From an uncultured Ruegeria sp. (GTDB lineage Bacteria; Pseudomonadota; Alphaproteobacteria; Rhodobacterales; Rhodobacteraceae), in assembly GCF_947500045.1 (NCBI RefSeq), contig NZ_CANMQQ010000011.1:62001-126000 (forward strand): DNA of 64,000 nt, written 5' to 3'. A program made the position numbers and the translations under genes. Each line of letters opens with the position of its first letter. Within the stretch, counting starts at the first letter, position 1. The notes under the pieces were generated by a model. The model did not search any database and was not told where the DNA came from. It worked only from the letters and a program-made list of their open reading frames with translations. Shown piece after piece: positions 56,185 through 64,000 of the stretch.

Positions 56185-57188
56185 GCATGGACACCATAGA
56201 TCCACCGATGGTCCGCTTTGGCCGGTATCTGCGAGATAACCCGATCATCCCGCTATTGGTCTTCCTGTTCCTGATGATCGCCGTGCTCGAAGTATTGCGG
56301 CCAGGTATCGTTACCCCTTTTCGTGCAGGTCGGGATGGGCTGATTTCAACCTTTTGGGTTGGCAACCTGATCAAGTTTGCAATTCCGTTGGCGATGCTTG
56401 CGGCTTGTCAGGTGCTGACTATGCTAACCGCAGGTATAGATCTCTCGGTCGGAGTAGTTGCCACAGTGTCGGCCTTCGTCTGCGCGACACTTAGTGCGAT
56501 TTGGGGCGTGACACCTGCAGTATTGATCGCGCTGTCAGCTGGCCTATTTGTGGGTGTTGTAAATGGCATCGGTGTAGGATTGGTCCGGGTTCATCCATTG
56601 ATCATGACTTTGGGAACCGGGTTGATCGCCACCGGCTGCCTACAGGTCTATCAACGGTTGGTTATCAACGCTGGAACAGAGATCCCAGCTTTCCTAGCGT
56701 GGCTCGGAACAGGTCGCACCGCAGGGATGCCAAACGGCCTTTTTGTATTCATCCCGTTTGCGCTCTTTATTCTGTGGCTCATGCGTTATACCGGATTTGG
56801 TCGGTTGCTGTTCGCCTTGGGTTCAAACGAGCAAGCCGCCAAATTATCCGGGGTACGCGCCTGGCAGGTCTATCTGGCGCTCTACGTGCTTTCTAGTTTG
56901 ATCGCCGCGCTAGCTGGCTTGCTCTATCTCGGAATGATCCGCCAAACCTCGTTGAGCCTTGCCAACCCCCTATTGTTACCCTCAGTCGCCGCAGCAGTGA
57001 TTGGCGGCACATCAATCTTCGGGGGCCGTGGCAGTTTCGCAGGCGCGATCGTAGGTGCGCTTATACTGCGTGTACTGGATACTATGCTAACGTTGATGCA
57101 ATTGCCGGAAGGTGTTCGCACGGCCCTGTTTGGGCTGATCATCCTCGCAGTTACCGCACTTTACGTCAGGATTACGGGCACTCGCTGA
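56181..57188 (+). CDS. Ribose-type ABC permease 2 (RbsC family)
   Basis: Start ATG 56181 gives 335 residues; the open frame extends upstream to 55674 but that part is out-of-frame permease 1 sequence. TAGIDLSVGVVATVSAF and AAVIGGTSIFGGRGS are the RbsC motifs. Together with permease 1 and the duplicated ATPase it completes a carbohydrate-uptake (CUT2-type) importer. Confidence 0.9.
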   Translation: MSMDTIDPPMVRFGRYLRDNPIIPLLVFLFLMIAVLEVLRPGIVTPFRAGRDGLISTFWVGNLIKFAIPLAMLAACQVLTMLTAGIDLSVGVVATVSAFVCATLSAIWGVTPAVLIALSAGLFVGVVNGIGVGLVRVHPLIMTLGTGLIATGCLQVYQRLVINAGTEIPAFLAWLGTGRTAGMPNGLFVFIPFALFILWLMRYTGFGRLLFALGSNEQAAKLSGVRAWQVYLALYVLSSLIAALAGLLYLGMIRQTSLSLANPLLLPSVAAAVIGGTSIFGGRGSFAGAIVGALILRVLDTMLTLMQLPEGVRTALFGLIILAVTALYVRITGTR

Positions 57189-57200
57189 AGGGAATTCCCA

Positions 57201-58277
57201 ATGACCAAATTCCAGATCGTCGGTATCAGTTTCGATCACATGCATATGGGCGACTTGCTTCGGATGGTGCACGATCATCCAAACGCAGAAATCGCCGGTA
57301 TATTCGATCCGGATCGGGACAAGATGCAAGCAGCTGCAACGACATTCGGCATTCCCGAAGATCGGATATTTACCGATTTCGACGCCTGCATGGCTGCGGG
57401 CCCCTACGACATGGCACTTCTTTGCGTGGCAACGGCTCAGCATGCAGAATATACCGAACGGTTGGCCTCTTACGACCTGCATGTTTTTGTCGAAAAACCC
57501 TTTGCCGCATCTGCAGACGACGCGCGCCGTATGATGGCTGCGATGGATAGGACCGACAAGCAGTTAATCATCAACTGGCCCTTACGATGGGTCGAAAGCC
57601 ATGTAACCGCCAAGCGGTTGATTGATGAGGGGATGATCGGCGACCTGCGCGAAGTACATTTCTATGACGGAAATCGCGGGCCCCTGTACCATCTGGCCGA
57701 CAAGGTCGAAGTCACCCCGGAAGAGGTTGAGCGTCAGAAACCAAACTCATGGTGGTATAAGCGGGCATCGGGTGGTGGGTCACTGTTGGATTATCTTGGC
57801 TACGGCGCGACGCTTGGAACCTGGTTTATGGGCGGCAAGGAGCCGGTCGAGGTGACATGCACAGTCGATGAGACACCTGGCATCGAGGTCGACCAACATG
57901 CCATTGCCGTTTGCCGTTATGAAACCGGGCTTTCAAAAATGGAAACGCGCTGGGGCACCTTCACCGACCCCTGGACAACGCAACCTCAACCAACATGTGG
58001 ATTCGTCTTTGTGGGCACAGATGGCACCATTTCCTCGCCCGATTACGCCGATCACATAACGATTCAGACACGCGCAAAACCCGAACGGCACCAGATACCA
58101 GTGACCCCGCTACCGATTGGTGAGCGAAATGCGATTGAGTACGCCCTCGACTGCATATCCAAAGGAATCTCGGTCAAAGGGCCGTTGGAACCAGCGCTTT
58201 GCCTGACGGCACAACGGATTGTGGATACCGCGCTCCGCTCGGCAAGTGAAAAACGGACATTTAGGTTACTCTCATGA
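57201..58277 (+). CDS. Gfo/Idh/MocA-family oxidoreductase 2
   Basis: The 358-residue protein has an unusual N-terminus (VGISFDHMHMGDLL) where a GxGxxG is expected, but keeps VEKPFA with the catalytic Lys near 100. Later blocks are WPLRWVESH and GGGSLLDYLGYGATLGTWF. It is a diverged Gfo/Idh member that may act on the same sugar at a different carbon. The loss of the glycine motif suggests altered cofactor binding. It ends in an ATGA overlap with the third dehydrogenase gene. Confidence 0.8.
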   Translation: MTKFQIVGISFDHMHMGDLLRMVHDHPNAEIAGIFDPDRDKMQAAATTFGIPEDRIFTDFDACMAAGPYDMALLCVATAQHAEYTERLASYDLHVFVEKPFAASADDARRMMAAMDRTDKQLIINWPLRWVESHVTAKRLIDEGMIGDLREVHFYDGNRGPLYHLADKVEVTPEEVERQKPNSWWYKRASGGGSLLDYLGYGATLGTWFMGGKEPVEVTCTVDETPGIEVDQHAIAVCRYETGLSKMETRWGTFTDPWTTQPQPTCGFVFVGTDGTISSPDYADHITIQTRAKPERHQIPVTPLPIGERNAIEYALDCISKGISVKGPLEPALCLTAQRIVDTALRSASEKRTFRLLS

Positions 58278-59389
58278 CCGCAGACAGTGTCGATACCGAC
58301 CAGTACGCTTTGAAATCTGTGCAACTGAAAGAAATTGAAGCACCGGGCCTGCCTTACCGCCCGCCGATGCCTCAACACTATATGCCCCGGATCGGGGTTA
58401 TTGGTACGGGTGGGATTTCTGCAAGCCATCTTGATGCCTATCGAACAGCCGGTTGGGACGTCGCCGCAATCTGGAACCGTACGCGAGCGAAGGCTGAGGA
58501 GAACGCTGCTGTATACTGCCCCTCTGCCCGCATTGAAGATGACTGGGAGGCGCTTCTTGCCGATAGCGAGATCGACGTAGTCGACATCACGCTTCACCCC
58601 GAACAACGCATACCAATCATCAAGGCTGCATTGCAGGCGGGAAAACACGTGCTCAGCCAGAAGCCCTTTGTTACCGACCTCGATCTGGGCTATGACCTTG
58701 TGAAGCTGGCAGATGATCAGGGAGTTAAACTAGCTGTAAACCAAAACGGCCGTTGGGCCCCGCACCTGTCCTGGATGCGCGAGGCGGTTACAGCCGGATT
58801 GATCGGCGATGTTCTGTCGGCACATATCTCGATTCACTGGGATCACAGCTGGACCGCAGGTACTCCATTTGACGAGATCGACCACCTGATACTCTACGAT
58901 TTCGGCGTGCATTGGTTCGACTTTCTTGCTTCTCTCGTCGGAGACAGGGCAGAAAGCGTATTTGCAACCGCGAATTCCGCACGTGGCCAAACAAACAAAG
59001 CGTCTCTGATGTCGCAGGCTTTGGTCCGTTTGGACCAAGGCCAAGCAAGCCTGATTTTTGACGGAGGCGTTCCCTGCGGACCTCGCGACACAACATACAT
59101 TGCTGGTACGACCGGCAGCCTGACATCAGTTGGGCCAGATCTTTCGACGCAAACTGTGACACTTGAGACAGCGCATGGCATTGCGCGACCTGCGCTCAAA
59201 GGACGATGGTTCAACGACGGGTTTCGTGGAGCCATGGGAGATCTTCTTTGCTCCATTGAAGACAATCGAGAGCCCACTGTGTCTGCAAGAAACAACCTAG
59301 AGTCTTTGGCCATCGTATTCGCAGCAATTGCATCATCCGAGGGCAACAGAGAAATCAAAATAGGAAGCATTAGAACACTCAGCAACTGA
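58274..59389 (+). CDS. Gfo/Idh/MocA-family oxidoreductase 3
   Basis: A 371-residue protein with an N-terminal extension of about 35 residues before the Rossmann start IGVIGTGGISASHLDAY. The catalytic Lys lies in LSQKPFVTD, where many relatives have EKP. NQNGRWAPHLSWM and IYDFGVHW-type blocks (LYDFGVHWFDFL) follow with the substrate His. Last gene of the catabolic operon. No terminator hairpin is obvious behind it. Confidence 0.85.
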   Translation: MTADSVDTDQYALKSVQLKEIEAPGLPYRPPMPQHYMPRIGVIGTGGISASHLDAYRTAGWDVAAIWNRTRAKAEENAAVYCPSARIEDDWEALLADSEIDVVDITLHPEQRIPIIKAALQAGKHVLSQKPFVTDLDLGYDLVKLADDQGVKLAVNQNGRWAPHLSWMREAVTAGLIGDVLSAHISIHWDHSWTAGTPFDEIDHLILYDFGVHWFDFLASLVGDRAESVFATANSARGQTNKASLMSQALVRLDQGQASLIFDGGVPCGPRDTTYIAGTTGSLTSVGPDLSTQTVTLETAHGIARPALKGRWFNDGFRGAMGDLLCSIEDNREPTVSARNNLESLAIVFAAIASSEGNREIKIGSIRTLSN

Positions 59390-59568
59390 ATTGGAGAGCT
59401 CAAACAAAATCTATTCAATCTTAGGTCTATGCCCTCAAACTCGGACTGGTACAGCCCGACTTTTTCAAGCCGCTCACAAGTGAGATTCTGTAACTGTACC
59501 GGTCGTTCGGAAGAAAAGGCGCAAGAAAGCCTGTCTGAGCTTTCAGGCGGAATCTTCACACCTTTGCA

Positions 59569-59832
59569 ATGCCACTCCCTCCAAAGGGGAAACCCATCAT
59601 CGTTGGCTCTGTCGCAAATCTTTGACAGTTGGCGGTCTCGTGGTTTTCGGCTGCATGGAATCTGGCCTTACTCGGCCCAATAAAGCTCGATTTGATCGCT
59701 ATTGGTTTCGTCGTGGAGGGACTGGATTCTGAATCCAAAGCACGTGAATTGAAAGATGAATTGCTGAAAAACCTGCGCAGCGATTGCGCAACGCGGAACA
59801 CGCCTTTACCGACCGAAGAGTCTTTCAACTAA
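59569..59832 (+). pseudogene. Small unknown ORF interrupted by one TGA
   Basis: From ATG 59569 the frame reads PLPPKGKPIIVGSVANL, meets TGA at 59623, then continues in the same frame for 69 more codons to a TAA at 59830-59832. The second part, with GLDSESKARELKDELLKNL and RNTPLPTEESFN, has a protein-like amphipathic helix. I do not recognise it. A one-codon lesion in a small gene is the simplest reading; a chance frame is possible. The 59390-59568 stretch holds nothing I can support. Confidence 0.3.
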
Positions 59833-59860
59833 GACAGGGTCCGGCCATGCTTTGATGCTT

Positions 59861-60020
59861 ATTGCGAAGCCGCGTATTTCCTTTCGATCAAATGGATGAG
59901 GTTACCGCACGTGTCATCAAAAATCGCCATTCGGACCAGCCCTGCGTCCATAGGCTCAACAGAAAACTCCACACCCAGACTACCAAGCCGTTCACGCTCT
60001 GCATCTAGGCTCTGTACCTG
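59861..60020 (-). pseudogene. VOC/glyoxalase-family protein, C-terminal fragment
   Basis: On the minus strand a frame ending at the TAA at 59861-59863 reads LDAERERLGSLGVEFSVEP, then RMAIFDDTCGNLIHLIE and a short tail. This is the last beta-alpha-beta-beta-beta unit of a vicinal oxygen chelate (glyoxalase-like) protein; the conserved D-x-x-GN-x-I block is clear. The N-terminal half is missing and an ISNCY fragment adjoins it. Confidence 0.65.
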
Positions 60021-60083
60021 AAGGGAGTGGGTCGGATTCCCATCAGAAACCAGAGATTCTTAGTAAGGCTTCACAGTGGGATG

Positions 60084-60422
60084 GTCACTGGGTTCACGCG
60101 CGGCCTCGTTGGCAAATACGTGGACAGCTACGAATTCCAGGACGGCACGTTAGAACTCCGGTCAAAGGGCGTCCCACTGCCCTACTCTGCTTACGACAAA
60201 GACCAACGCGTGAGCCACGCGGCGATCACCGGGAACAAGCGACTAAGCGCAGTGCTGGAGCACATCAAGCAAGAGCAGGACAAGGCACCACCGAAGAAGC
60301 GCCGCGCCGGCACCCAGGCCACACGCTACACTCCAACAGGTCGGCGCAACAACGGCTGGAATTCAAAGCTCGCGAAGGTGGCGAAAGAGAAGCGCGCAGT
60401 CAGCCAGGGCTCCGATGTTTGA
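60084..60422 (+). mobile_element. ISNCY-family transposase, C-terminal fragment
   Basis: The frame encodes GLVGKYVDSYEFQDGTLELR, then PLPYSAYDKDQRVSHAAIT and NKRLSAVLEHIKQEQDK, followed by the basic tail with TRYTPTGRR. These are the C-terminal beta-rich and helix segments of ISNCY-type transposases. The helix-turn-helix and DDE core are absent, so only the last ~110 codons remain. Confidence 0.75.
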
Positions 60423-60556
60423 GGTCTCCAACCAGCCAGGCTGCACTTCCGTTTCGCGACAAATGGGACATTTCTACTTGGTTGCAACATGCACGTGTAG
60501 CAGGGTGGATTCACAAACGAAATCCACGACCTTTTATCAAAGCGAGTTGTTGCCGA

Positions 60557-60575
60557 ATACTATATTATATAGTAT
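60557..60575. promoter_or_regulatory. Perfect 19-bp palindrome upstream of the aldehyde dehydrogenase
   Basis: ATACTATATTATATAGTAT has 9-bp arms around a single T and lies 38 bp before ATG 60614, in an AT-rich promoter. GntR/FadR-type regulators often bind such sites, and a GntR/FCD gene starts beyond the right edge (see 63780). Confidence 0.55.
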
Positions 60576-60613
60576 ATCTGTTTACGAAACTCCGCTTGTT
60601 TACGAGGCAAGAA

Positions 60614-62032
60614 ATGTTCCAACCGATCATCGACAACACCAAGGTTCCTGCTGGCGGGCGCGAGGTTCGCCCCCTGGTCAACCCTGCCCTCGGTCAGCCG
60701 TTTGATGAGTTTGTCTGCGCCAACGAAGAAGATGCCGACAACGCCGCCGAAGCCGCTGGGCGAGCGTTCGAAGCATGGTCGCAGGTGCCACCGAAACATC
60801 GTGCCTGGGTGCTGGACGACATTGCCGCCCGTATCAAGGCTGCGTCCGAGAAGTTGGCAGCGCAGATAACTACAGAACAGGGCAAGCCGCTGGACGAGGC
60901 TCGTCTTGAGATGGCTGGGGTTGTCGGCATGTTCGAACATTTCGCCGAGATGGCGGATACCATGACCTTTTCCTACGAACGACCGGGGCAAGGCGCTCGC
61001 CGCACCATCGACATGGTGCCGGTGGGGCCCGTGATCGTCATAACCACATGGAATTTCCCGGTAGAAACCGCAGCCGTACATATTGCTCCCGCGCTGGCGG
61101 CGGGCTGTACTGTGGTGGTGCTGGCCAATAACGACACACCCTCGTCAGTTGCGATGTTGGTCGAGGTCATTAATGAATCCAGTCTGCCCTCTGGTGCGAT
61201 AAACTTAGTCATGGGGTCGTCCTCGAAACTGTCGGACCGTCTGATCAAACACCCAGTTATGCGGCATTTGTCCTATACCGGCTCGGTCAATGTAGGTCGA
61301 GTTCTAGCCTCGAAATGTGGGGCTCAGATCATGCGTTGCACGCTGGAGCTGGGCGGCAATGCGCCCGCCATCGTGTTGCCGGGCTCGAATGTGGAAGAGG
61401 TGGCAAATGCTCTGATCTCAAAACGGTTCTGGAATGCCGGGCAGGTCTGCACCGCGCCCAACCGAATCTATGTGAACCGCGACCAGCACGACGCTTTTGC
61501 TGAGGCTGCGGGCGCCTACGCTCTCAAGCTGGTGCTGGGAGATGGCGCAGCCGAGGACACCACTATGGGACCACTGGCCAATATGGAACGTGTGCAGTCG
61601 ATGGACAAGATCACCGCTGATGCGCTGGCCAAAGGGGCGACATCGGTGCTGAATGAACCCACTCCGCAGAACGAGGGCTACTACGCCCCGCCCCGCGTGT
61701 TCGCAAACGTACCGGATGACGCCCTGGGCATGGAAAAAGAGATTTTTGGCCCAATCGCCTGTATCGCCCCCTACGATGATCTGGATGACATCATCACCCG
61801 CTCAAATGATTGCGAGCTGGGCCTGTCGAGCTATGTCTACGGCCCCAATCAGGCCGAGGCCGAGGCTGTCGCCGCTCGACTGCAAACTGGCACTGTTGCC
61901 GTCAACCAGTTGACCACCGCCTATATCGATGTCCCTTTTGGCGGGGTGAAGGCCAGCGGACTCGGCTGTGTCGGTGGCGAGGCCGCGGTACAGGAGTATC
62001 TGTTCCCACGGCTGACAGCTGCGAAACCCTGA
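60614..62032 (+). CDS. NAD(P)-dependent aldehyde dehydrogenase, succinate-semialdehyde type
   Basis: From ATG 60614 the product is 472 residues; the open frame upstream passes through the ISNCY fragment and promoter palindrome and is rejected. General base Glu is in LELGGNAP and nucleophile Cys in NAGQVCTAPNR. TTWNFP and YTGSVNVGR are in the cofactor site. It resembles the succinate-semialdehyde/aldehyde dehydrogenase class GabD. With the convergent choline-dehydrogenase-like gene it could oxidise the aldehyde that enzyme makes, but the substrate is not proven. Confidence 0.82.
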   Translation: MFQPIIDNTKVPAGGREVRPLVNPALGQPFDEFVCANEEDADNAAEAAGRAFEAWSQVPPKHRAWVLDDIAARIKAASEKLAAQITTEQGKPLDEARLEMAGVVGMFEHFAEMADTMTFSYERPGQGARRTIDMVPVGPVIVITTWNFPVETAAVHIAPALAAGCTVVVLANNDTPSSVAMLVEVINESSLPSGAINLVMGSSSKLSDRLIKHPVMRHLSYTGSVNVGRVLASKCGAQIMRCTLELGGNAPAIVLPGSNVEEVANALISKRFWNAGQVCTAPNRIYVNRDQHDAFAEAAGAYALKLVLGDGAAEDTTMGPLANMERVQSMDKITADALAKGATSVLNEPTPQNEGYYAPPRVFANVPDDALGMEKEIFGPIACIAPYDDLDDIITRSNDCELGLSSYVYGPNQAEAEAVAARLQTGTVAVNQLTTAYIDVPFGGVKASGLGCVGGEAAVQEYLFPRLTAAKP

Positions 62033-62054
62033 ATTGAACTCCCCCAAACTGAAT

Positions 62055-62081
62055 AGGGCGACCAATGGCCGCCCTTTTTTT
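62055..62081. terminator. Bidirectional hairpin terminator between convergent genes
   Basis: AGGGCGACC and GGCCGCCCT pair (one mismatch) around AAT, followed by a run of eight T on the plus strand. It lies between the stop codons of the aldehyde dehydrogenase and the GMC gene and should end the former. Confidence 0.8.
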
Positions 62082-62094
62082 CCATTGATTACCT

Positions 62095-63741
62095 TCAGCG
62101 CTGCGCCGTTTCCCAATTCGGGTCCGAGAAATACGGCAAATTCGAGGGGGACAGCGGGTCTTTGCCCAAGATCATGTCCGAAGCCTTTTCTCCGATCATC
62201 ATCGTCGGACAGTTGAGGTTGGCCGACGGAATGACGGGCATGATCGAGGCATCCGCTACCCGCAGATTGGCAATACCATGCACCCGGCATTCCGGATCGA
62301 CCACTGCCAGCTTGTCCACACCCATCTTGCAGGTGCCGGATGGGTGGTACGAGGAATGGCAGTTCTCGCGCAGCCAAGCCTCGATATCAGCATCGCTTTG
62401 CACCGTTGCGCCGGGGAATATCTCATCGCCGGTAAAAGCAGCCAATGACGGTTGCTCGGTCAGTTCGCGCGATAGGCGAAGGCCTGCTTTCAGTTCTTCG
62501 ACATCTTCCGCGTCTTCCAGCATGTTATAGCGGATACGCGGGGCAGCGAAGGGGTCGTTTGAGGTCAACTTGACATGCCCCCGGCTTTGCGGGCGCTGGT
62601 TGGTGAACTGCAGCTGGAAAGCATGCTCCTTGATAAAATCGGCCGAGCCTTCAGCCACGGCAATCTGAAACAGTGCGACCTGCATGTTCGGAAATCGCAC
62701 GCCTGCCTTGGTGCGGATGAAACAGACTGCATCAAAATGGTTGTTGGCTAACAGACCTTTGCGGGTCAGTGCCCAGTCAATTACCCCTTTGGCCTGGCTA
62801 ATCAGGTTCAGTTGCCGGTAGAGCGTAACCGGCCTAGTGCATTTCACCTGCAACGAGGTCAGCGGGTGATCCATCAGGTTCTCGCCAACGCCGGGAAGGT
62901 TGTGCACAACCTTGATCCCGTGTTCGCGCAACTGCGCCGCCGGGCCGACACCCGAATGCAGCAGTATGGTTGGGCTATTAAAGGCTCCCGCCGACAGCAC
63001 AACTTCGCGTCTAGCGGTAGCGGCGACTTCGCGCCCACCTTGCACATATCGCACGCCTTTTGCGGCCTTGTCTTCGATGATCAGGTTCAGGACCGTGCAG
63101 CCGGTCTGGATATCTAGATTGAACGGGGGATTTCGCAGATAGCAATAGGCGGTCGATGAACGGCGCCCATCAGCGACGTTCTTGGGCAGATAGCCGAACC
63201 CGTCCTGCTGACCACCATTTACATCGTCAGTGCGGAGATATCCTGCTTCTTCACCCGCCTTCAGAAATGCCTGCGTCAACGGATTGTCTGAGCCCATGGT
63301 CGAAGCGCGGACATGACCGTCGTGGCCCTGATATTCGGTATTACCGTCCACACGGGTTTCCAGCCGTTTGAAATAGGGCAAAACCTCAGAATAAGACCAG
63401 CCGCGTGCACCGCCTTCGGCCCAGCCTTCGTAATCCATCGGGTGGCCGCGCAGATACAATTGACCGTTGATCGAGCTGGATCCACCAAGCACCTTGCCAC
63501 GCGGCTGCACTAGCACACGGTTGTTCAGATAGGGTTCGGGCTCGGTTTCAAAGTTCCAGTTGTATTTCGGTGCGTTATAGGCGTAGCGCATGGCCGCAGG
63601 CACATGAAACAACAGGCTGGAATCCTTCGGTCCCGCTTCCAGCAACAGTACTTTGTTGTTGCTGTCTTCAGCCAACCTGGCCGCAATGATTGCCCCGGCG
63701 CTACCCGAGCCGACCACGATGAAATCATAATCTGCTTGCAT
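62095..63741 (-). CDS. GMC-family oxidoreductase, choline dehydrogenase-like
   Basis: The 548-residue flavoprotein starts DFIVVGSGSAGAIIAARL (FAD-binding GxGxxG at 11-16) and has the GMC signatures RGKVLGGSSSINGQLYLRG and GAFNSPTILLHSGVG. The catalytic His lies in CHSSYHPSGTCKMG, and a final NCPTMMIGEKASD block closes the FAD site. It oxidises a primary alcohol to an aldehyde; closeness to BetA suggests choline or a related amino alcohol. Betaine aldehyde dehydrogenase is not next door; the convergent dehydrogenase may serve instead. Length is normal. Confidence 0.88.
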   Translation of the reverse strand: MQADYDFIVVGSGSAGAIIAARLAEDSNNKVLLLEAGPKDSSLLFHVPAAMRYAYNAPKYNWNFETEPEPYLNNRVLVQPRGKVLGGSSSINGQLYLRGHPMDYEGWAEGGARGWSYSEVLPYFKRLETRVDGNTEYQGHDGHVRASTMGSDNPLTQAFLKAGEEAGYLRTDDVNGGQQDGFGYLPKNVADGRRSSTAYCYLRNPPFNLDIQTGCTVLNLIIEDKAAKGVRYVQGGREVAATARREVVLSAGAFNSPTILLHSGVGPAAQLREHGIKVVHNLPGVGENLMDHPLTSLQVKCTRPVTLYRQLNLISQAKGVIDWALTRKGLLANNHFDAVCFIRTKAGVRFPNMQVALFQIAVAEGSADFIKEHAFQLQFTNQRPQSRGHVKLTSNDPFAAPRIRYNMLEDAEDVEELKAGLRLSRELTEQPSLAAFTGDEIFPGATVQSDADIEAWLRENCHSSYHPSGTCKMGVDKLAVVDPECRVHGIANLRVADASIMPVIPSANLNCPTMMIGEKASDMILGKDPLSPSNLPYFSDPNWETAQR

Positions 63742-63779
63742 TTCGACTTCGTAATTGATTGTACCCCCCGATCGACAGA

Positions 63780-64000
63780 TCAGGCGGTGTTGGTGACAGA
63801 CAATTCGTCCTGGGTTTCCGCTTCAGTCAGTTCCTTCGCGGCGCGTGTTGTGGCCTGATCGATGTGCGTGGTCATTTCCGCAACAGCGGCGGCAACGTCA
63901 CCTCTTTTAGCCGCATCGAGAATACGAGCATGTTCGCCGTGCAGTTTTCCTAGCTGATGTTCATGTGTGACCACGCGAAACTGTGTCAGTCGCGCAATGC
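63780..64000 (-). CDS. GntR-family regulator, FCD domain C-terminus (runs off the right edge)
   Basis: The minus-strand frame is open to the edge and ends at 63780. The visible ~72 residues read VVTHEHQLGKLHGEHARILDA, then KRGDVAAAVAEMTTHI, matching the last metal-binding His and C-terminal helices of FCD-type GntR regulators. The DNA-binding part lies outside the window. It is upstream of and in the same direction as the GMC gene and is the obvious candidate to bind the palindrome at 60557. Confidence 0.75.
   Translation of the reverse strand, partial: IARLTQFRVVTHEHQLGKLHGEHARILDAAKRGDVAAAVAEMTTHIDQATTRAAKELTEAETQDELSVTNTA

Noticed and set aside
60419..60613. N-terminal extension of the aldehyde dehydrogenase
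   Set aside because: It runs through IS debris and the promoter palindrome; family similarity begins at ATG 60614.

Overview
The window looks like a chromosomal or large-plasmid stretch of a marine alphaproteobacterium of the Rhodobacteraceae (Roseobacter group). The reasons are moderately high GC with Rhodobacterales-like codon use, tightly packed operons for methylated amines, polyamine-type compounds and phosphonates, choline-dehydrogenase-type genes, and many decayed IS6-family elements. The assignment rests on gene content only; there is no rRNA or other marker gene. I found no tRNA, rRNA, CRISPR array or replication origin.

Layout. (1) 1-3050: a left-truncated glycosyltransferase, then a junkyard of IS6 and IS3 remnants around a broken SnoaL-like gene. 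(2) 3262-16865: two divergent operons around a BetI-like TetR regulator and a palindromic operator. The left arm encodes a dimethylglycine-dehydrogenase/GcvT-type demethylase, a PuuB-like amine oxidase, an SMR efflux protein, an aminoaldehyde dehydrogenase and a two-cupin protein. The right arm encodes a trimethylamine-dehydrogenase-family enzyme and a PotFGHI-type ABC importer. (3) 16928-20265: a lower-GC insert flanked by IS6-type ends, with a RelA/SpoT-domain protein and a small ParB-like protein. (4) 20285-35359: a phosphonate region. It holds a Na/Pi symporter, the 2-aminoethylphosphonate (AEP) enzymes PbfA, PhnY, PhnA and PhnW, a LysR regulator, an AEP-type ABC importer, a phosphonate-monoester-hydrolase-type enzyme and an EamA transporter. 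(5) 35723-43547: an IS6 element and a surface-glycan cluster. (6) 43618-45776: IS110 and IS6 pseudogenes. (7) 45958-59389: a LacI-controlled divergent catabolic cluster resembling the rhizopine (moc) genes. It has a MocD-like di-iron oxygenase, a MocE-like Rieske ferredoxin, three Gfo/Idh dehydrogenases, an SDR, a sugar isomerase/epimerase, an aldose epimerase and a ribose-type ABC importer. (8) 59569-64000: gene debris, then a succinate-semialdehyde-type dehydrogenase and a choline-dehydrogenase-type GMC oxidoreductase facing each other, and a partial GntR/FCD regulator.

How the genes work together. Each catabolic block pairs an ABC importer with oxidative enzymes and its own regulator. The AEP block should give acetate, ammonia (as alanine) and phosphate, and a phosphate transporter sits directly downstream. 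The moc-like block couples import of a sugar or cyclitol to an oxygenase pair that in rhizobia removes an O-methyl group, so an O-methylated sugar or cyclitol is a plausible substrate. The amine block carries two chemically different N-demethylases under one apparent operator.

The best candidates for an undescribed system are the moc-like cluster in a marine genome, the two-demethylase amine regulon, and the RelA/SpoT plus ParB-like pair inside the IS6-bounded insert.
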